Source: Saposhnikovia divaricata (lineage: Eukaryota; Streptophyta; Magnoliopsida; Apiales; Apiaceae). From it: a stretch of 64,000 bases of DNA. The translations under genes and the position numbers were made by a program. Positions 26,801-40,167 of the stretch are shown here, piece after piece; within the stretch, counting starts at the first letter, position 1; the number at the start of each line of letters is the position of its first letter. Location: contig CM071599.1 in assembly GCA_036435485.1 (NCBI GenBank), forward strand, positions 3,100,803 to 3,164,802, in the 5' to 3' direction. The notes under the pieces were generated by a model. The model was not told where the DNA came from. It saw only the letters and a list, made by a program, of their open reading frames with translations, and made no database searches.

Positions 26801-28364
26801 AAATATGTAAAAATATCCACAAAATGGTCTGACTCGATTTTTAACAATATCTCGTGTACTAACCCCTTTGGGAATATCCGAAAATCGAGTTTCGATTATA
26901 TCAGCTCCGATTCAGGTCCGAAATGCGTCAAATAAAATTTTGTTGAATCCCAATAACCCATAGGAACAAAATATGTAAAAATGTCCATGAAATGGTCCGA
27001 CCCGATTTTTAACAATATTTCGTGTACTAACCCCTTTGAGGATTATCCGAAAACCGATTTTCAATCATATCTGGTCCGATTCAGGTTCGAACTACGTCAA
27101 ATAAAATTTTGTTGAATTTTAATAACCCATAGAAACAAAATATATAAAAATATCCTCAAAATGTTCCGACTGGATTTTTAACAATATCCCATGTACTAAC
27201 CCCTTTGAGAATTTTCCGAAAGCCGAGTTTCAATCATATCAGCTCCGATTCATGTCCGAACTGTGTCAAATAAAATTTCGTTGAATTCCAATAAACCATA
27301 GGAACAAAATATGTAAAAATATCCAGAAAATGGTCTGACTCGATTTTTAACAATATCCCGTGTACTAACCCCTTTGAGTATTATCCGAAAACCGAGTTTC
27401 GATCATAACAGCTTCGATTCATGTCCGAACTGCATCAAATAAAATTTGGTTGAATTCCAATAACCCATAGGAACAAAATATGTAAAAATATCCACAAAAT
27501 GTTCTGACTTGATTTTTAACAATATCCCGTGTACTAACCCCTTTGAGAATTTTCCGAAAATCGAGTTTCGATCATATCAGCTCCGATTCTGGTCCGAACT
27601 GCGTCAAATAAAATTTCGTTGAATCCCAATAACCAATAGGAACCAAATATGTAAAAATATCCAGAAAATGGTCCAACTCAATTTTTAACAATATCCCATG
27701 TACTAGCCCCTTTGAGGTTTATCCAAAAACCGAGTTTCGATTATATCAGCTCCGATTCAGGTCCGAACGGCACCAAATAAATTTTCGTTGAATTCCAATA
27801 ACCCATAGGAACAAAATATGTAAAAATATCCACAAAATGGTCCGACTTGATTTTTAACAATATCCCGTGTACTAAACCCTTTGAGAATTTTCGGAAAACC
27901 GAGTTTCGATCATATCAACTCCGATTCCGGTCCGAACTGTGTCAAATAAAATAATATTGAATTCCAATAACCCATAGGAACAAAATATGTAAAAATATCC
28001 AGAAAATGGTCTGACTCGATTTTTAACAATATCCCGTGTACTAAGCCCTTTGAGTATTATCCGAAAACCGAGTTTCGATCATAACAGCTTCGATTCATGT
28101 CCGAACTGCATCAAATAAAATTTGGTTGAATTCCAATAACCCATAGGAACAAAATATGTAAAAATATCCACAAAATGGTCTGACTTGATTTTTAACAATA
28201 TCCCGTGTACTAACCCCCTTGAGAATTTTCCGAAAATCGAGTTTCGATCATATCAGCTCCGATTCCGGTCCGAACTGCGTCAAATAAAATTTCATTGAAT
28301 TCCAATAACCCATAGGAACAAAATATGTAAAAATATCCACAAAATGGTCTGACTCGATTTTTAA
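23805..28364. repeat. Three tandem 9-mer HOR units, 1520 bp each (B C A D E F2 G D' H)
   Basis: B monomers start at 23805, 25325 and 26845, and the next at 28365, giving three intervals of exactly 1520 bp (eight monomers of 169 and one of 168). Slot-specific variants recur in register, such as TAAGCCC in D', CCAATAGGAACC in E and CCCCCTTG in H. This is the canonical HOR of the right domain. Confidence 0.92.
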
Positions 28365-30223
28365 GAAATATCCCGTGTACTAACCCCTTTGGGAATATCC
28401 GAAAATCGAGTTTCGATTATATCAGCTCCGATTCAGGTCCGAAATGCGTCAAATAAAATTTTGTTGAATCCCAATAACCCATAGGAACAAAATATGTAAA
28501 AATGTCCATGAAATGGTCCGACCCGATTTTTAACAATATTTCGAGTACTAACCCCTTTGAGGATTATCCGAAAACCGATTTTCAATCATATCTGGTCCGA
28601 TTCAGGTTTGAACTACGTCAAATAAAATTTTGTTGAATTTTAATAACCCATAGGAACAAAATATATAAAAATATCCTCAAAATGGTCCGACTGGATTTTT
28701 AACAATATCCCATGTACTAACCCCTTTGAGAATTTTCCGAAAGCCGAGTTTCAATCATATCAGCTCCGATTCATGTCCGAACTGTGTCAAATAAAATTTC
28801 GTTGAATTCCAATAAACCATAGGAACAAAATATGTAAAAATATCCAGAAAATGGTCTGACTCGATTTTTAACAATATCCCGTGTACTAACCCCTTTGAGT
28901 ACTATCCGAAAACCGAGTTTCGATCATAACAGCTTCGATTCATGTCCGAACTGCATCAAATAAAATTTGGTTGAATTCCAATAACCCATAGGAACAAAAT
29001 ATGTAAAAATATCCACAAAATGGTATGACTTGATTTTTAACAATATCCCGTGTACTAACCCCTTTGAGAATTTTCCGAAAACCGAGTTTCGATCATATCT
29101 GCTCCGATTCTGGTCCGAACTGCGTCAAATAAAATTTCGTTGAATCCCAATAACCAATAGGAACCAAATATGTAAAAATATCCAGAAAATGGTCCAACTC
29201 AATTTTTAACAATATCCCATGTACTAGCCCCTTTGAGGTTTATCCAAAAACCGAGTTTCGATTATATCAGCTCCGATTCAGGTCCGAACGGCACCAAATA
29301 AATTTTCGTTGAATTCCAATAACCCATAGGAACAAAATATGTAAAAATATCCACAAAATGGTCCGACTTGATTTTTAACAATATCCCGTGTACTAAACCC
29401 TTTGAGAATTTTCGGAAAACCGAGTTTCGATCATATCAGCTCCGATTCCGGTCCGAACTGTGTCAAATAAAATAATATTGAATTCCAATAACCCATAGGA
29501 ACAAAATATGTAAAAATATCCAGAAAATGGTCTGACTCGATTTTTAACAATATCCCGTGTACTAAGCCCTTTGAGTATTATCCGAAAACCGAGTTTCGAT
29601 CATAACAGCTTCGATTCATGTCCGAACTGCATCAAATAAAATTTTGTTGAATTCCAATAACCCATAGGAACAAAATATGTAAAAATATCCACAAAATGGT
29701 CTGACTTGATTTTTAACAATATCCCGTGTACTAACCCCCTTGAGAATTTTCCGAAAATCGAGTTTCGATCATATCAGCTCCGATTCCGGTCCGAACTGTG
29801 TCAAATAAAATAATATTGAATTCCAATAACCCATAGGAACAAAATATGTAAAAATATCCAGAAAATGGTCTGACTCGATTTTTAACAATATCCCGTGTAC
29901 TAAGCCCTTTGAGTATTATCCGAAAACCGAGTTTCGATCATAACAGCTTCGATTCATGTCCGAACTGCATCAAATAAAATTTGGTTGAATTCCAATAACC
30001 CATAGGAACAAAATATGTAAAAATATCCACAAAATGGTCTGACTTGATTTTTAACAATATCCCGTGTACTAACCCCCTTGAGAATTTTCCGAAAATCGAG
30101 TTTCGATCATATCAGCTCCGATTCCGGTCCGAACTGCGTCAAATAAAATTTCATTGAATTCCAATAACCCATAGGAACAAAATATGTAAAAATATCCACA
30201 AAATGGTCTGACTCGATTTTTAA
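28365..30223. repeat. Expanded 11-mer HOR unit (1859 bp) with H/G chimera
   Basis: The order is B C A D E F2 G D' H/G D' H. The monomer at 29717 begins as H (CCCCCTTGAG, AAATCGAG) and ends as G (TGTGTC, AATAATATTG), followed by a second D' and H. This is the product expected if H of one copy recombined with G of another, adding exactly two monomers. Its B begins TTAAGAAATATCCC, a one-base insertion used as a lineage marker. Confidence 0.88.
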
Positions 30224-31744
30224 GAAATATCCCGTGTACTAACCCCTTTGGGAATATCCGAAAATCGAGTTTCGATTATATCAGCTCCGATTCAGGTCCG
30301 AAATGCGTCAAATAAAATTTTGTTGAATCCCAATAACCCATAGGAACAAAATATGTAAAAATGTCCATGAAATGGTCCGACCCGATTTTTAACAATATTT
30401 CGAGTACTAACCCCTTTGAGGATTATCCGAAAACCGATTTTCAATCATATCTGGTCCGATTCAGGTTTGAACTACGTCAAATAAAATTTTGTTGAATTTT
30501 AATAACCCATAGGAACAAAATATATAAAAATATCCTCAAAATGGTCCGACTGGATTTTTAACAATATCCCATGTACTAACCCCTTTGAGAATTTTCCGAA
30601 AGCCGAGTTTCAATCATATCAGCTCCGATTCATGTCCGAACTGTGTCAAATAAAATTTCGTTGAATTCCAATAAACCATAGGAACAAAATATGTAAAAAT
30701 ATCCAGAAAATGGTCTGACTCGATTTTTAACAATATCCCGTGTACTAACCCCTTTGAGTACTATCCGAAAACCGAGTTTCGATCATAACAGCTTCGATTC
30801 ATGTCCGAACTGCATCAAATAAAATTTGGTTGAATTCCAATAACCCATAGGAACAAAATATGTAAAAATATCCACAAAATGGTATGACTTGATTTTTAAC
30901 AATATCCCGTGTACTAACCCCTTTGAGAATTTTCCGAAAACCGAGTTTCGATCATATCTGCTCCGATTCTGGTCCGAACTGCGTCAAATAAAATTTCGTT
31001 GAATCCCAATAACCAATAGGAACCAAATATGTAAAAATATCCAGAAAATGGTCCAACTCAATTTTTAACAATATCCCATGTACTAGCCCCTTTGAGGTTT
31101 ATCCAAAAACCGAGTTTCGATTATATCAGCTCCGATTCAGGTCCGAACGGCACCAAATAAATTTTCGTTGAATTCCAATAACCCATAGGAACAAAATATG
31201 TAAAAATATCCACAAAATGGTCCGACTTGATTTTTAACAATATCCCGTGTACTAAACCCTTTGAGAATTTTCGGAAAACCGAGTTTCGATCATATCAGCT
31301 CCGATTCCGGTCCGAACTGTGTCAAATAAAATAATATTGAATTCCAATAACCCATAGGAACAAAATACGTAAAAATATCCAGAAAATGGTCTGACTCGAT
31401 TTTTAACAATATCCCGTGTACTAAGCCCTTTGAGTATTATCCGAAAACCGAGTTTCGATCATAACAGCTTCGATTCATGTCCGAACTGCATCAAATAAAA
31501 TTTTGTTGAATTCCAATAACCCATAGGAACAAAATATGTAAAAATATCCACAAAATGGTCTGACTTGATTTTTAACAATATCCCGTGTACTAACCCCCTT
31601 GAGAATTTTCCGAAAATCGAGTTTCGATCATATCAGCTCCGATTCCGGTCCGAACTGCGTCAAATAAAATTTCATTGAATTCCAATAACCCATAGGAACA
31701 AAATATGTAAAAATATCCACAAAATGGTCTGACTCGATTTTTAA
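30224..31744. repeat. 9-mer HOR unit, 1521 bp
   Basis: The standard order B C A D E F2 G D' H. It shares the AAGAAATAT insertion, CGAGTACTAACC in C, TACTATCCG in D and ATATCTGCTCC in E with the preceding unit, so the two are recent duplicates of each other. Its G carries AAAATACGTAAA, also found in the second large copy at 42151. Confidence 0.88.
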
Positions 31745-33265
31745 GAAATATCCCGTGTACTAACCCCTTTGGGAATATCCGAAAATCGAGTTTCGATTAT
31801 ATCAGCTCCGATTCAGGTCTGAAATGCGTCAAATAAAATTTTGTTGCATCCCAATAACCCATAGGAACAAAATATGTAAAAATGTCCATGAAATGGTCCG
31901 ACCCGATTTTTAACAATATTTCGAGTACTAACCCCTTTGAGGATTATCCGAAAACCGATTTTCAATCATATCTGGTCCGATTCAGGTTCGAACTACGTCA
32001 AATAAAATTTTGTTGAATTTTAATAACCCATAGGAACAAAATATATAAAAATATCCTCAAAATGGTCCGACTGGATTTTTAACAATATCCCATGTACTAA
32101 CCCCTTTGAGAATTTTCCGAAAGCCGAGTTTCAATCATATCAGCTCCGATTCATGTCCGAACTATGTCAAATAAAATTTCGTTGAATTCCAATAAACCAT
32201 AGGAACAAAATATGTAAAAATATCCAGAAAATGGTCTTACTCGATTTTTAACAATATCCCGTGTACTAACCCCTTTGAGTATTATCCGTAAACCGATTTT
32301 CGATCATAACAGCTTCGATTCATGTCCGAACTGCATCAAATAAAATTTGGTTGAATTCCAATAACCCATAGGAACAAAATATGTAAAAATATCCACAAAA
32401 TGGTCCGACTTGATTTTTAACAATATCCCGTGTACTAAACCCTTTGAGAATTTTCGGAAAACCGAGTTTCGATCATATCAGCTCCGATTCCGGTCCGAAC
32501 TGCGTCAAATAAAATTTCGTTGAATCCCAATATCCAATAGGAACCAAATATGTAAAAATATCCAGAAAATGGTCCAACTCAATTTTTAACAATATCCCAT
32601 GTACTAGCCCCTTTGAGGTTTATCCAAAAACCGAGTTTCGATTATATCAGCTCCGATTCAGGTCCGAACGGCACCAAATAAATTTTCGTTGAATTCCAAT
32701 AACCCATAGGAACAAAATATGTAAAAATATCCACAAAATGGTCCGACTTGATTTTTAACAATATCCCGTGTACTAAACCCTTTGAGAATTTTCGGAAAAT
32801 CGAGTTTCGATCATATCAGCTCCGATTCCGGTCCGAACTGTGTCAAATAAAATGATCTTGAATTCCAATAACCCATAGGAACAAAATATGTAAAAATATC
32901 CAGAAAATGATCTGACTCGATTTTTAACAATATCCCATGTACTAAGCCCTTTGAGTATTAACCAAAAACCGAGTTTCGATCATAACAGCTTCGATTCATG
33001 TCCGAACTGCATCAAATAAAATTTGGTTGAATTCCAATAACCCATAGGAACAAAATATGTAAAAATATCCACAAAATGGTCTGACTTGATTTTTAACAAT
33101 ATCCCGTGTACTAACCCCCTTGAGAATTTTCCGAAAATCGAGTTTCGATCATATCAGCTCCGATTCCGGTCCGAACTGCGTCAAATAAAATTTCATTGAA
33201 TTCCAATAACCCATAGGAACAAAATATGTAAAAATATCCACAAAATGGTCTGGCTCGATTTTTAA
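31745..33265. repeat. 9-mer HOR unit with G/E chimera in slot 5
   Basis: The order is B C A D G/E F2 G D' H. The slot-5 monomer (32421) starts as G (TAAACCC, TTTTCGG) and ends as E (TGCGTC, GAATCCC, AGGAACCAAAT), without changing unit length. A length-neutral replacement fits gene conversion or a double exchange. Private variants GGTCTTACTCG, TTGTTGCATCCC and GATCTTG are shared with the second large copy 10789 bp away. Confidence 0.85.
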
Positions 33266-34277
33266 CAATATCCCGTGTACTAACCCCTTTGGGAATATCC
33301 GAAAATCGAGTTTCGATTATATCAGCTCCGATTCAGGTCCGAAATGCGTCAAATAAAATTTTGTTGAATTCCAATAACCCATAGGAACAAAATATGTAAA
33401 AATATCCACAAAATGGTCCGACTTGATTTTTAACAATATCCCGTGTACTAAACCCTTTGAGAATTTTCGGAAAACCGAGTTTCGATCATATCAGCTCCGA
33501 TTCCGGTCCGAACTGTGTCAAATAAAATGATATTGAATTCCAATAACCCATAGGAACAAAATATGTAAAAATATCCAGAAAATGGTCTGACTCGATTTTT
33601 AACAATATCCCGTGTACTAAGCCCTTTGAGTATAAACCGAAAACCGAGTTTCGATCATAACAGCTTCGATTCATGTCCGAACTGCATCAAATAAAATTTG
33701 GTTGAATTCCAATAACCCATAGGAACAAAATATGTAAAAATATCCACAAAATGGTCTGACTTGATTTTTAACAATATCCCGTGTACTAACCCCCTTGAGA
33801 ATTTTCCGAAAATCGAGTTTCGATCATATCAGCTCCGATTCCGGTCCGAACTGCGTCAAATAAAATTTCATTGAATTCCAATAACCCATAGGAACAAAAT
33901 ATGTAAAAATATCCACAAAATGGTCTGACTCGATTTTTAACAATATCCCGTGTACTAACCCCTTTGGGAATATCCGAAAATCGAGTTTCGATTATATCAG
34001 CTCCGATTCAGGTCCGAAATGCGTCAAATAAAATTTTGTTGAATTCCAATAACCCATAGGAACAAAATATGTAAAAATATCCACAAAATGGTCCGACTTG
34101 ATTTTTAACAATATCCCGTGTACTAAACCCTTTGAGAATTTTCGGAAAACCGAGTTTCGATCATATCAGCTCCGATTCCGGTCCGAACTGTGTCAAATAA
34201 AATGATATTGAATTCCAATAACCCATAGGAACAAAATATGTAAAAATATCCACAAAATGGTCTGACTCGATTTTTAA
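33266..34277. repeat. B/F2-G-D'-H tetramer block, first copy (contracted)
   Basis: The order is B/F2 G D' H B/F2 G/H. The B/F2 chimeras (33266, 33941) begin TTTGGGAATATCC, switch to GAATTCC after TTTTGTT and end CCGACTTG. The G/H chimera at 34109 ends CCACAAAATGGTCTGACTCG and joins directly to B. The short reverse-strand frame at 33486-33674 is satellite read-through. Confidence 0.85.
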
Positions 34278-37200
34278 CAATATCCCGTGTACTAACCCCT
34301 TTGGGAATATCCGAAAATCGAGTTTCGATTATATCAGCTCCGATTCAGGTCCGAAATGCGTCAAATAAAATTTTGTTGAATCCCAATAACCCATAGGAAC
34401 AAAATATGTAAAAATGTCCATGAAATGGTCTGACCCGATTTTTAACAATATTTCGTGTACTAACCCCTTTGAGGATTATTCGAAAACCGATTTTCAATCA
34501 TATCTCGTCCGATTCAGGTTCGAACTACGTCAAATAAAATTTTGTTGAATTTTAATAACCCATAGGAACAAAATATATAAAAATATCCTCAAAATGGTCC
34601 GACTGGATTTTTAACAATATCCCATGTACTAACCCCGTTGAGAATTTTCCAAAAGCCGAGTTTCAATCATATCAGCTCCGATTCATGTCCGAACTGTGTC
34701 AAATAAAATTTCGTTGAATTCCAATAAACCGTAGGAACAAAATATGTAAAAATATCCAGAAAATGGTCTGACTCGATTTTTAACAATATCCCGTGTACTA
34801 ACCCCTTTGAGTATTATCCGAAAACCGAGTTTCGATCATAACAGCTTCGATTCATGTCCGAACTGCATCAAATAAAATTTGGTTGAATTCCAATAACCCA
34901 TAGGAACAAAATATGTAAAAATATCCACAAAATGGTATGACTTGATTTTTAACAATATCCCGTGTACTAACCCCTTTGAGAATTTTCCGAAAACCGAGTT
35001 TCGATCATATCAGCTCCGATTCTGGTCCGAACTGCGTCAAATAAAATTTCGTTGAATCCCAATAACCAATAGGAACCAAATATGTAAAAATATCCAGAAA
35101 ATGGTCCAACTCAATTTTTAACAATATCCCATGTACTAGCCCCTTTGAGGTTTATCCAAAAACCGAGTTTCGATTATATCAGCTCCGATTCAGGTCCGAA
35201 CGGCACCAAATAAATTTTCGTTGAATTCCAATAACCCATAGGAACAAAATATGTAAAAATATCCACAAAATGGTCCGACTTGATTTTTAACAATATCCCG
35301 TGTACTAAACCCTTTGAGAATTTTCGGAAAACCGAGTTTCGATCATATCAGCTCCGATTCCGGTCCGAACTGTGTCAAATAAAATGATATTGAATTCCAA
35401 TAACCCATAGGAACAAAATATGTAAAAATATCCAGAAAATGGTCTGACTCGATTTTTAACAATATCCCGTGTACTAAGCCCTTTGAGTATTAACCGAAAA
35501 CCGAGTTTCGATCATAACAGCTTCGATTCATGTCCGAACTACATCAAATAAAATTTGGTTGAATTCCAATAACCCATAGGAACAAAATATGTAAAAATAT
35601 CCACAAAATGGTCTGACTTGATTTTTAACAATATCCCGTGTACTAACCCCCTTGAGAATTTTCCGAAAATCGAGTTTCGATCATATCAGCTCCGATTCCG
35701 GTCCGAACTGCGTCAAATAAAATTTCATTGAATTCCAATAACCCATAGGAACAAAATATGTAAAAATATCCACAAAATGGTCTGACTCGATTTTTAACAA
35801 TATCCCGTGTACTAACCCCTTTGGGAATATCCGAAAATCGAGTTTCGATTATATCAGCTCCGATTTAGGTCCGAAATGCGTCAAATAAAATTTTGTTGAA
35901 TCCCAATAACCCATAGGAACAAAATATGTAAAAATGTCCATGAAATGGTCCGACCCGATTTTTAACAATATTTCGTGTACTAACCCCTTTGAGGATTATT
36001 CGAAAACCGATTTTCAATCATATCTGGTCCGATTCAGGTTCGAACTACGTCAAATAAAATTTTGTTGAATTTTAATAACCCATAGGAACAAAATATATAA
36101 AAATATCCTCAAAATGGTCCGACTGGATTTTTAACAATATCCCATGTACTAACCCCTTTGAGAATTTTCCAAAAGCCGAGTTTCAATCATATCAGCTCCG
36201 ATTCATGTCCGAACTGTGTCAAATAAAATTTCGTTGAATTCCAATAAACCGTAGGAACAAAATATGTAAAAATATCCAGAAAATGGTCTGACTCGATTTT
36301 TAACAATATCCCGTGTACTAACCCCTTTGAGTATTATCCGAAAACCGAGTTTCGATCATAACAGCTTCGATTCATGTCCGAACTGCATCAAATAAAATTT
36401 GGTTGAATTCCAATAACCCATAGGAACAAAATATGTAAAAATATCCACAAAATGGTATGACTTGATTTTTAACAATATCCCGTGTACTAACCCCTTTGAG
36501 AATTTTCCGAAAACCGAGTTTCGATCATATCAGCTCCGATTCCGGTCCGAACTGTGTCAAATAAAATAATATTGAATTCCAATAACCCATAGGAACAAAA
36601 TATGTAAAAATGTCCAGAAAATGGTCTGACTCGATTTTTAACAATATCCCGTGTACTAAGCCCTTTGAGTATTATCCGAAAACCGAGTTTCGATCATAAC
36701 AGCTTCGATTCATGTCCGAACCGCATCAAATAAAATTTGGTTGAATTCCAGTAACCCATAGGAACAAAATATTTAAAAATATCCACAAAATGGTCTGACT
36801 TGATTTTTAACAATATCCCGTGTACTAACCTCCTTGAGAATTTTCCGAAAATCGAGTTTCGATCATATCAGCTCCGATTCCGGTCCGAACTGCGTCAAAT
36901 AAAATTTCATTGAATTCCAGTAACCCATAGGAACAAAATATGTAAAAATATCCACAAAATGGTCTGACTCGATTTTTAACAATATCCCGTGTACTAACCC
37001 CTTTGGGAATATCCGAAAATCGAGTTTCGATTATATCAGCTCCGATTCAGGTCCGAAATGCGTCAAATAAAATTTTGTTGAATCCCAATAACCCATAGGA
37101 ACAAAATATGTAAAAATGTCCATGAAATGGTCCGACCCGATTTTTAACAATATTTCGTGTACTAACCCCTTTGAGGATTATTCGAAAACCGATTTTCAAT

Positions 37201-38499
37201 CATATCTGGTCCGATTCAGGTTCGAACTACGTCAAATAAAATTTTGTTGAATTTTAATAATCCATAGGAACAAAATATATAAAAATATCCTCAAAATGGT
37301 CCGACTGGATTTTTAACAATATCCCATGTACTAACCCCTTTGAGAATTTTCCGAAAGCCGAGTTTCAATCATATCAGCTCCGATTCATGTCCGAACTGTG
37401 TCAAATAAAATTTCGTTGAATTCCAATAAACCGTAGGAACAAAATATGTAAAAATATCCAGAAAATGGTCTGACTCAATTTTTAACAATATCCCGTGTAC
37501 TAACCCCTTTGAGTATTATCCGAAAACCGAGTTTCGATCATAACAGCTTCGATTCATGTCCGAACTGCATCAAATAAAATTTGGTTGAATTCCAATAACC
37601 CATAGGAACAAAATATGTAAAAATATCCACAAAATGGTATGACTTGATTTTTAACAATATCCCGTGTACTAACCCCTTTGAGAATTTTCCGAAAACCGAG
37701 TTTCGATCATATCAGCTCCGATTCTGGTCCGAACTGCGTCAAATAAAATTTCGTTGAATCCCAATAACCAATAGGAACCAAATATGTAAAAATATCCAGA
37801 AAATGGTCCAACTCAATTTTTGACAATATCCAATGTACTAGCCCCTTTGAGGTTTATCCAAAAACCGAGTTTGGATTATATCAGCTCCGATTCAGGTCCG
37901 AACGGCACCAAATAAATTTTCGTTGAATTCCAATAACCCATAGGAACAAAATATGTAAAAATATCCACAAAATGGTCCGACTTGATTTTTAACAATATCC
38001 CGTGTACTAAACCCTTTGAGAATTTTCGGAAAACCGAGTTTCGATCATATCAGCTCCGATTCCGGTCCGAACTGTGTCAAATAAAATAATATTGAATCCC
38101 AATAACCCATAGGAACAAAATATGTAAAAATATCCAGAAAATGGTCTGACTCGATTTTTAACAATATCCAGTGTACTAAACCCTTTGAGTATTAACCGAA
38201 AACCGAGTTTCGATCATAACAGCTTCGATTCATGTCCGAACTGCATCAAATAAAATTTGGTTGAATTCCAATAACCCATAGGAACAAAATATGTAAAAAT
38301 ATCCACAAAATGGTCTGACTTGATTTTTAACAATATCCCGTGTACTAACCCCCTTGAGAATTTTCCGAAAATCGAGTTTCGATCATATCAGCTCTGATTC
38401 CGGTCCGAACTGCGTCAAATAAAATTTCATTGAATTCCAGTAACCCATAGGAACAAAATATGTAAAAATATCCACAAAATGGTCCGACTCGATTTTTAA
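34278..38499. repeat. 9-mer, 7-mer, 9-mer HOR series
   Basis: Units are 34278-35797 (1520 bp), 35798-36979 (1182 bp, B C A D E/G D' H) and 36980-38499 (1520 bp). The E/G chimera at 36473 starts as E and ends AATAATATTG, removing two members. Slot variants CCCGTTGAG, AAACCGTAGG and TTATTCG track these units into the second large copy. Confidence 0.86.
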
Positions 38500-39681
38500 C
38501 AATATCCCGCGTACTAACCCCTTTGGGAATATCCGAAAATCGAGTTTCGATTATATCAGCTCCGATTCAGGTCCGAAATGCGTCAAATAAAATTTTGTTG
38601 AATCCCAATAACCCATAGGAACAAAATATGTAAAAATGTCCATGAAATGGTCCGACCCGATTTTTAACAATATTTCGTGTACTAACCCCTTTGAGGATTA
38701 TCCGAAAACCGATTTTCAATCATATCTGGTCCGATTCAGGTTCGAACTACGTCAAATAAAATTTTGTTGAATTTTAATAACCCATAGGAACAAAATATAT
38801 AAAAATATCCTCAAAATGGTCCGACTGGATTTTTAACAATATCCCCTGTACTAACCCCTTTGAGAATTTTCCGAAAGCCGAGTTTCAATCATATCAGCTC
38901 CGATTCATGTCCGAACTGTGTCAAATAAAATTTCGTTGAATTCCAATAAACCATAGGAACAAAATATGTAAAAATATCCAGAAAATGGTCTGACTCGATT
39001 TTTAACAATATCCCGTGTACTAACCCCTTTGAGTATTATCCGAAAACCGAGTTTCGATCATAACAGCTTCGATTCATGTCCGAACTGCATCAAATAAAAT
39101 TTGGTTGAATTCCAATAACCCATAGGAACAAAATATGTAAAAATATCCACAAAATGGTCTGACTTGATTTTTAACAATATCCCGTGTACTAACCCCTTTG
39201 AGAATTTTCCGAAAACCGAGTTTCGATTATATCAGCTCCGATTCCGGTCCGAACTGCGTCAAATAAAATTTTGTTGAATCCCAATAACCCATAGGAACCA
39301 AATATGTAAAAATATCCACAAAATGGTCCGACTCAATTTTTAACAATATCCCATGTACTAGCCCCTTTGAGGTTTATCCAAAAACCGAGTTTCGATTATA
39401 TCAGCTCCGATTCAGGTCCGAACGGCACCAAATAAAAGTTCGTTGAATTCCCATAACCCATAGGAACAAAATATGTAAAAATATCCACAAAATGGTCCGA
39501 CTTGATTTTTAACAATATCCCGTGTACTAAACCCTTTGAGAATTTTCGGAAAACCGAGTTTCGATCATATCAGCTCCGATTCCGGTTCGAACTGTATCAA
39601 ATAAAATTTGGTTGAATTCCAATAACCCATAGGAACAAAATATGTAAACATATCCACAAAATGGTCTGACTTGATTTTTAA
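38500..39681. repeat. 7-monomer unit ending in a G/D chimera
   Basis: The order is B C A D E F2 G/D. The last monomer (39513) starts as G and then reads CCGGTTCGAACTGTATC and AAATTTGGTTG. Private CCCGCGTACT, AATAAAAGTTCG and GTAAACATATCC occur again 10621 bp downstream. This is the right end of the first large copy. Confidence 0.85.
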
Positions 39682-39829
39682 CAATATCCCGTGTACTAAC
39701 CCCTTTGAGTATTTTCCGAAAATCGAGTTTCGATCATATCAGCTCCGATTCCGGTTCGAACTGTATCAAATAAAATTTGGTTGAATTCCAATAACCCATA
39801 GGAACAAAATGGTCTGACTTGATTTTTAA
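39682..39829. repeat. Monomer with 21-bp deletion between ACAAAAT direct repeats (148 bp)
   Basis: The normal GGAACAAAATATGTAAA followed by ATATCCACAAAATGG has become GGAACAAAATGG around 39801-39812. The 7-bp repeat ACAAAAT flanks the lost segment and one copy remains, which fits slippage or microhomology-mediated repair. It begins immediately after the first large copy ends. Confidence 0.92.
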
Positions 39830-40167
39830 CAATATCCCGTGTACTAACCCCTTTGAGAATTTTCGGAAAACCGAGTTTCGATCATATCAACTCCGATTCC
39901 GGTTCGAACTGTATCAAATAAAATTTGGTTGAATTCCAATAACCCATAGGAACAAAATATGTAAAAATATCCACAAAATGGTCCGACTTGATTTTTAACA
40001 ATATCCCGTGTACTAAACCCTTTGAGAATTTTCGGAAAACCGAGTTTCGATCATATCAGCTCCGATTCCGGTTCGAACTGTATCAAATAAAATTTGGTTG
40101 AATTCCAATAACCCATAGGAACAAAATATGTAAAAATATCCACAAAATGTTCTGACTTGATTTTTAA
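39682..40167. repeat. Three aberrant monomers between the two large copies (148, 169, 169 bp)
   Basis: All three carry CCGGTTCGAACTGTATC and AAATTTGGTTG, so they form a local lineage derived from the G/D chimera at 39513. The first (39682-39829) is only 148 bp: GGAACAAAATGG replaces the normal run, a 21-bp loss between two copies of ACAAAAT. The third (39999) is followed by E at 40168, where homology with 27520 onward begins. Confidence 0.88.

Larger units (their letters stand above)
27520..39681. repeat. Large segmental copy 1 (12162 bp, satellite within satellite)
   Basis: Private variants in this interval recur in order in 40168-50302. The offset is 12648 bp at the left end (GTTCTGACTTG), 10789 bp from 30224 to about 33266, 11127 bp near 34431-34634, 9945 bp at 37261-37821, and 10621 bp from 38391 to the end. 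Each change of offset (1859, 338, 1182, 676) equals a whole number of monomers, allowing for 168-bp B units. Confidence 0.88.

Noticed and set aside
33486..33674. Reverse-strand open frame of 62 codons
   Set aside because: It lies within G and D' monomers and is open because of point changes in this copy. The translation resembles the other satellite frames and no known protein family.
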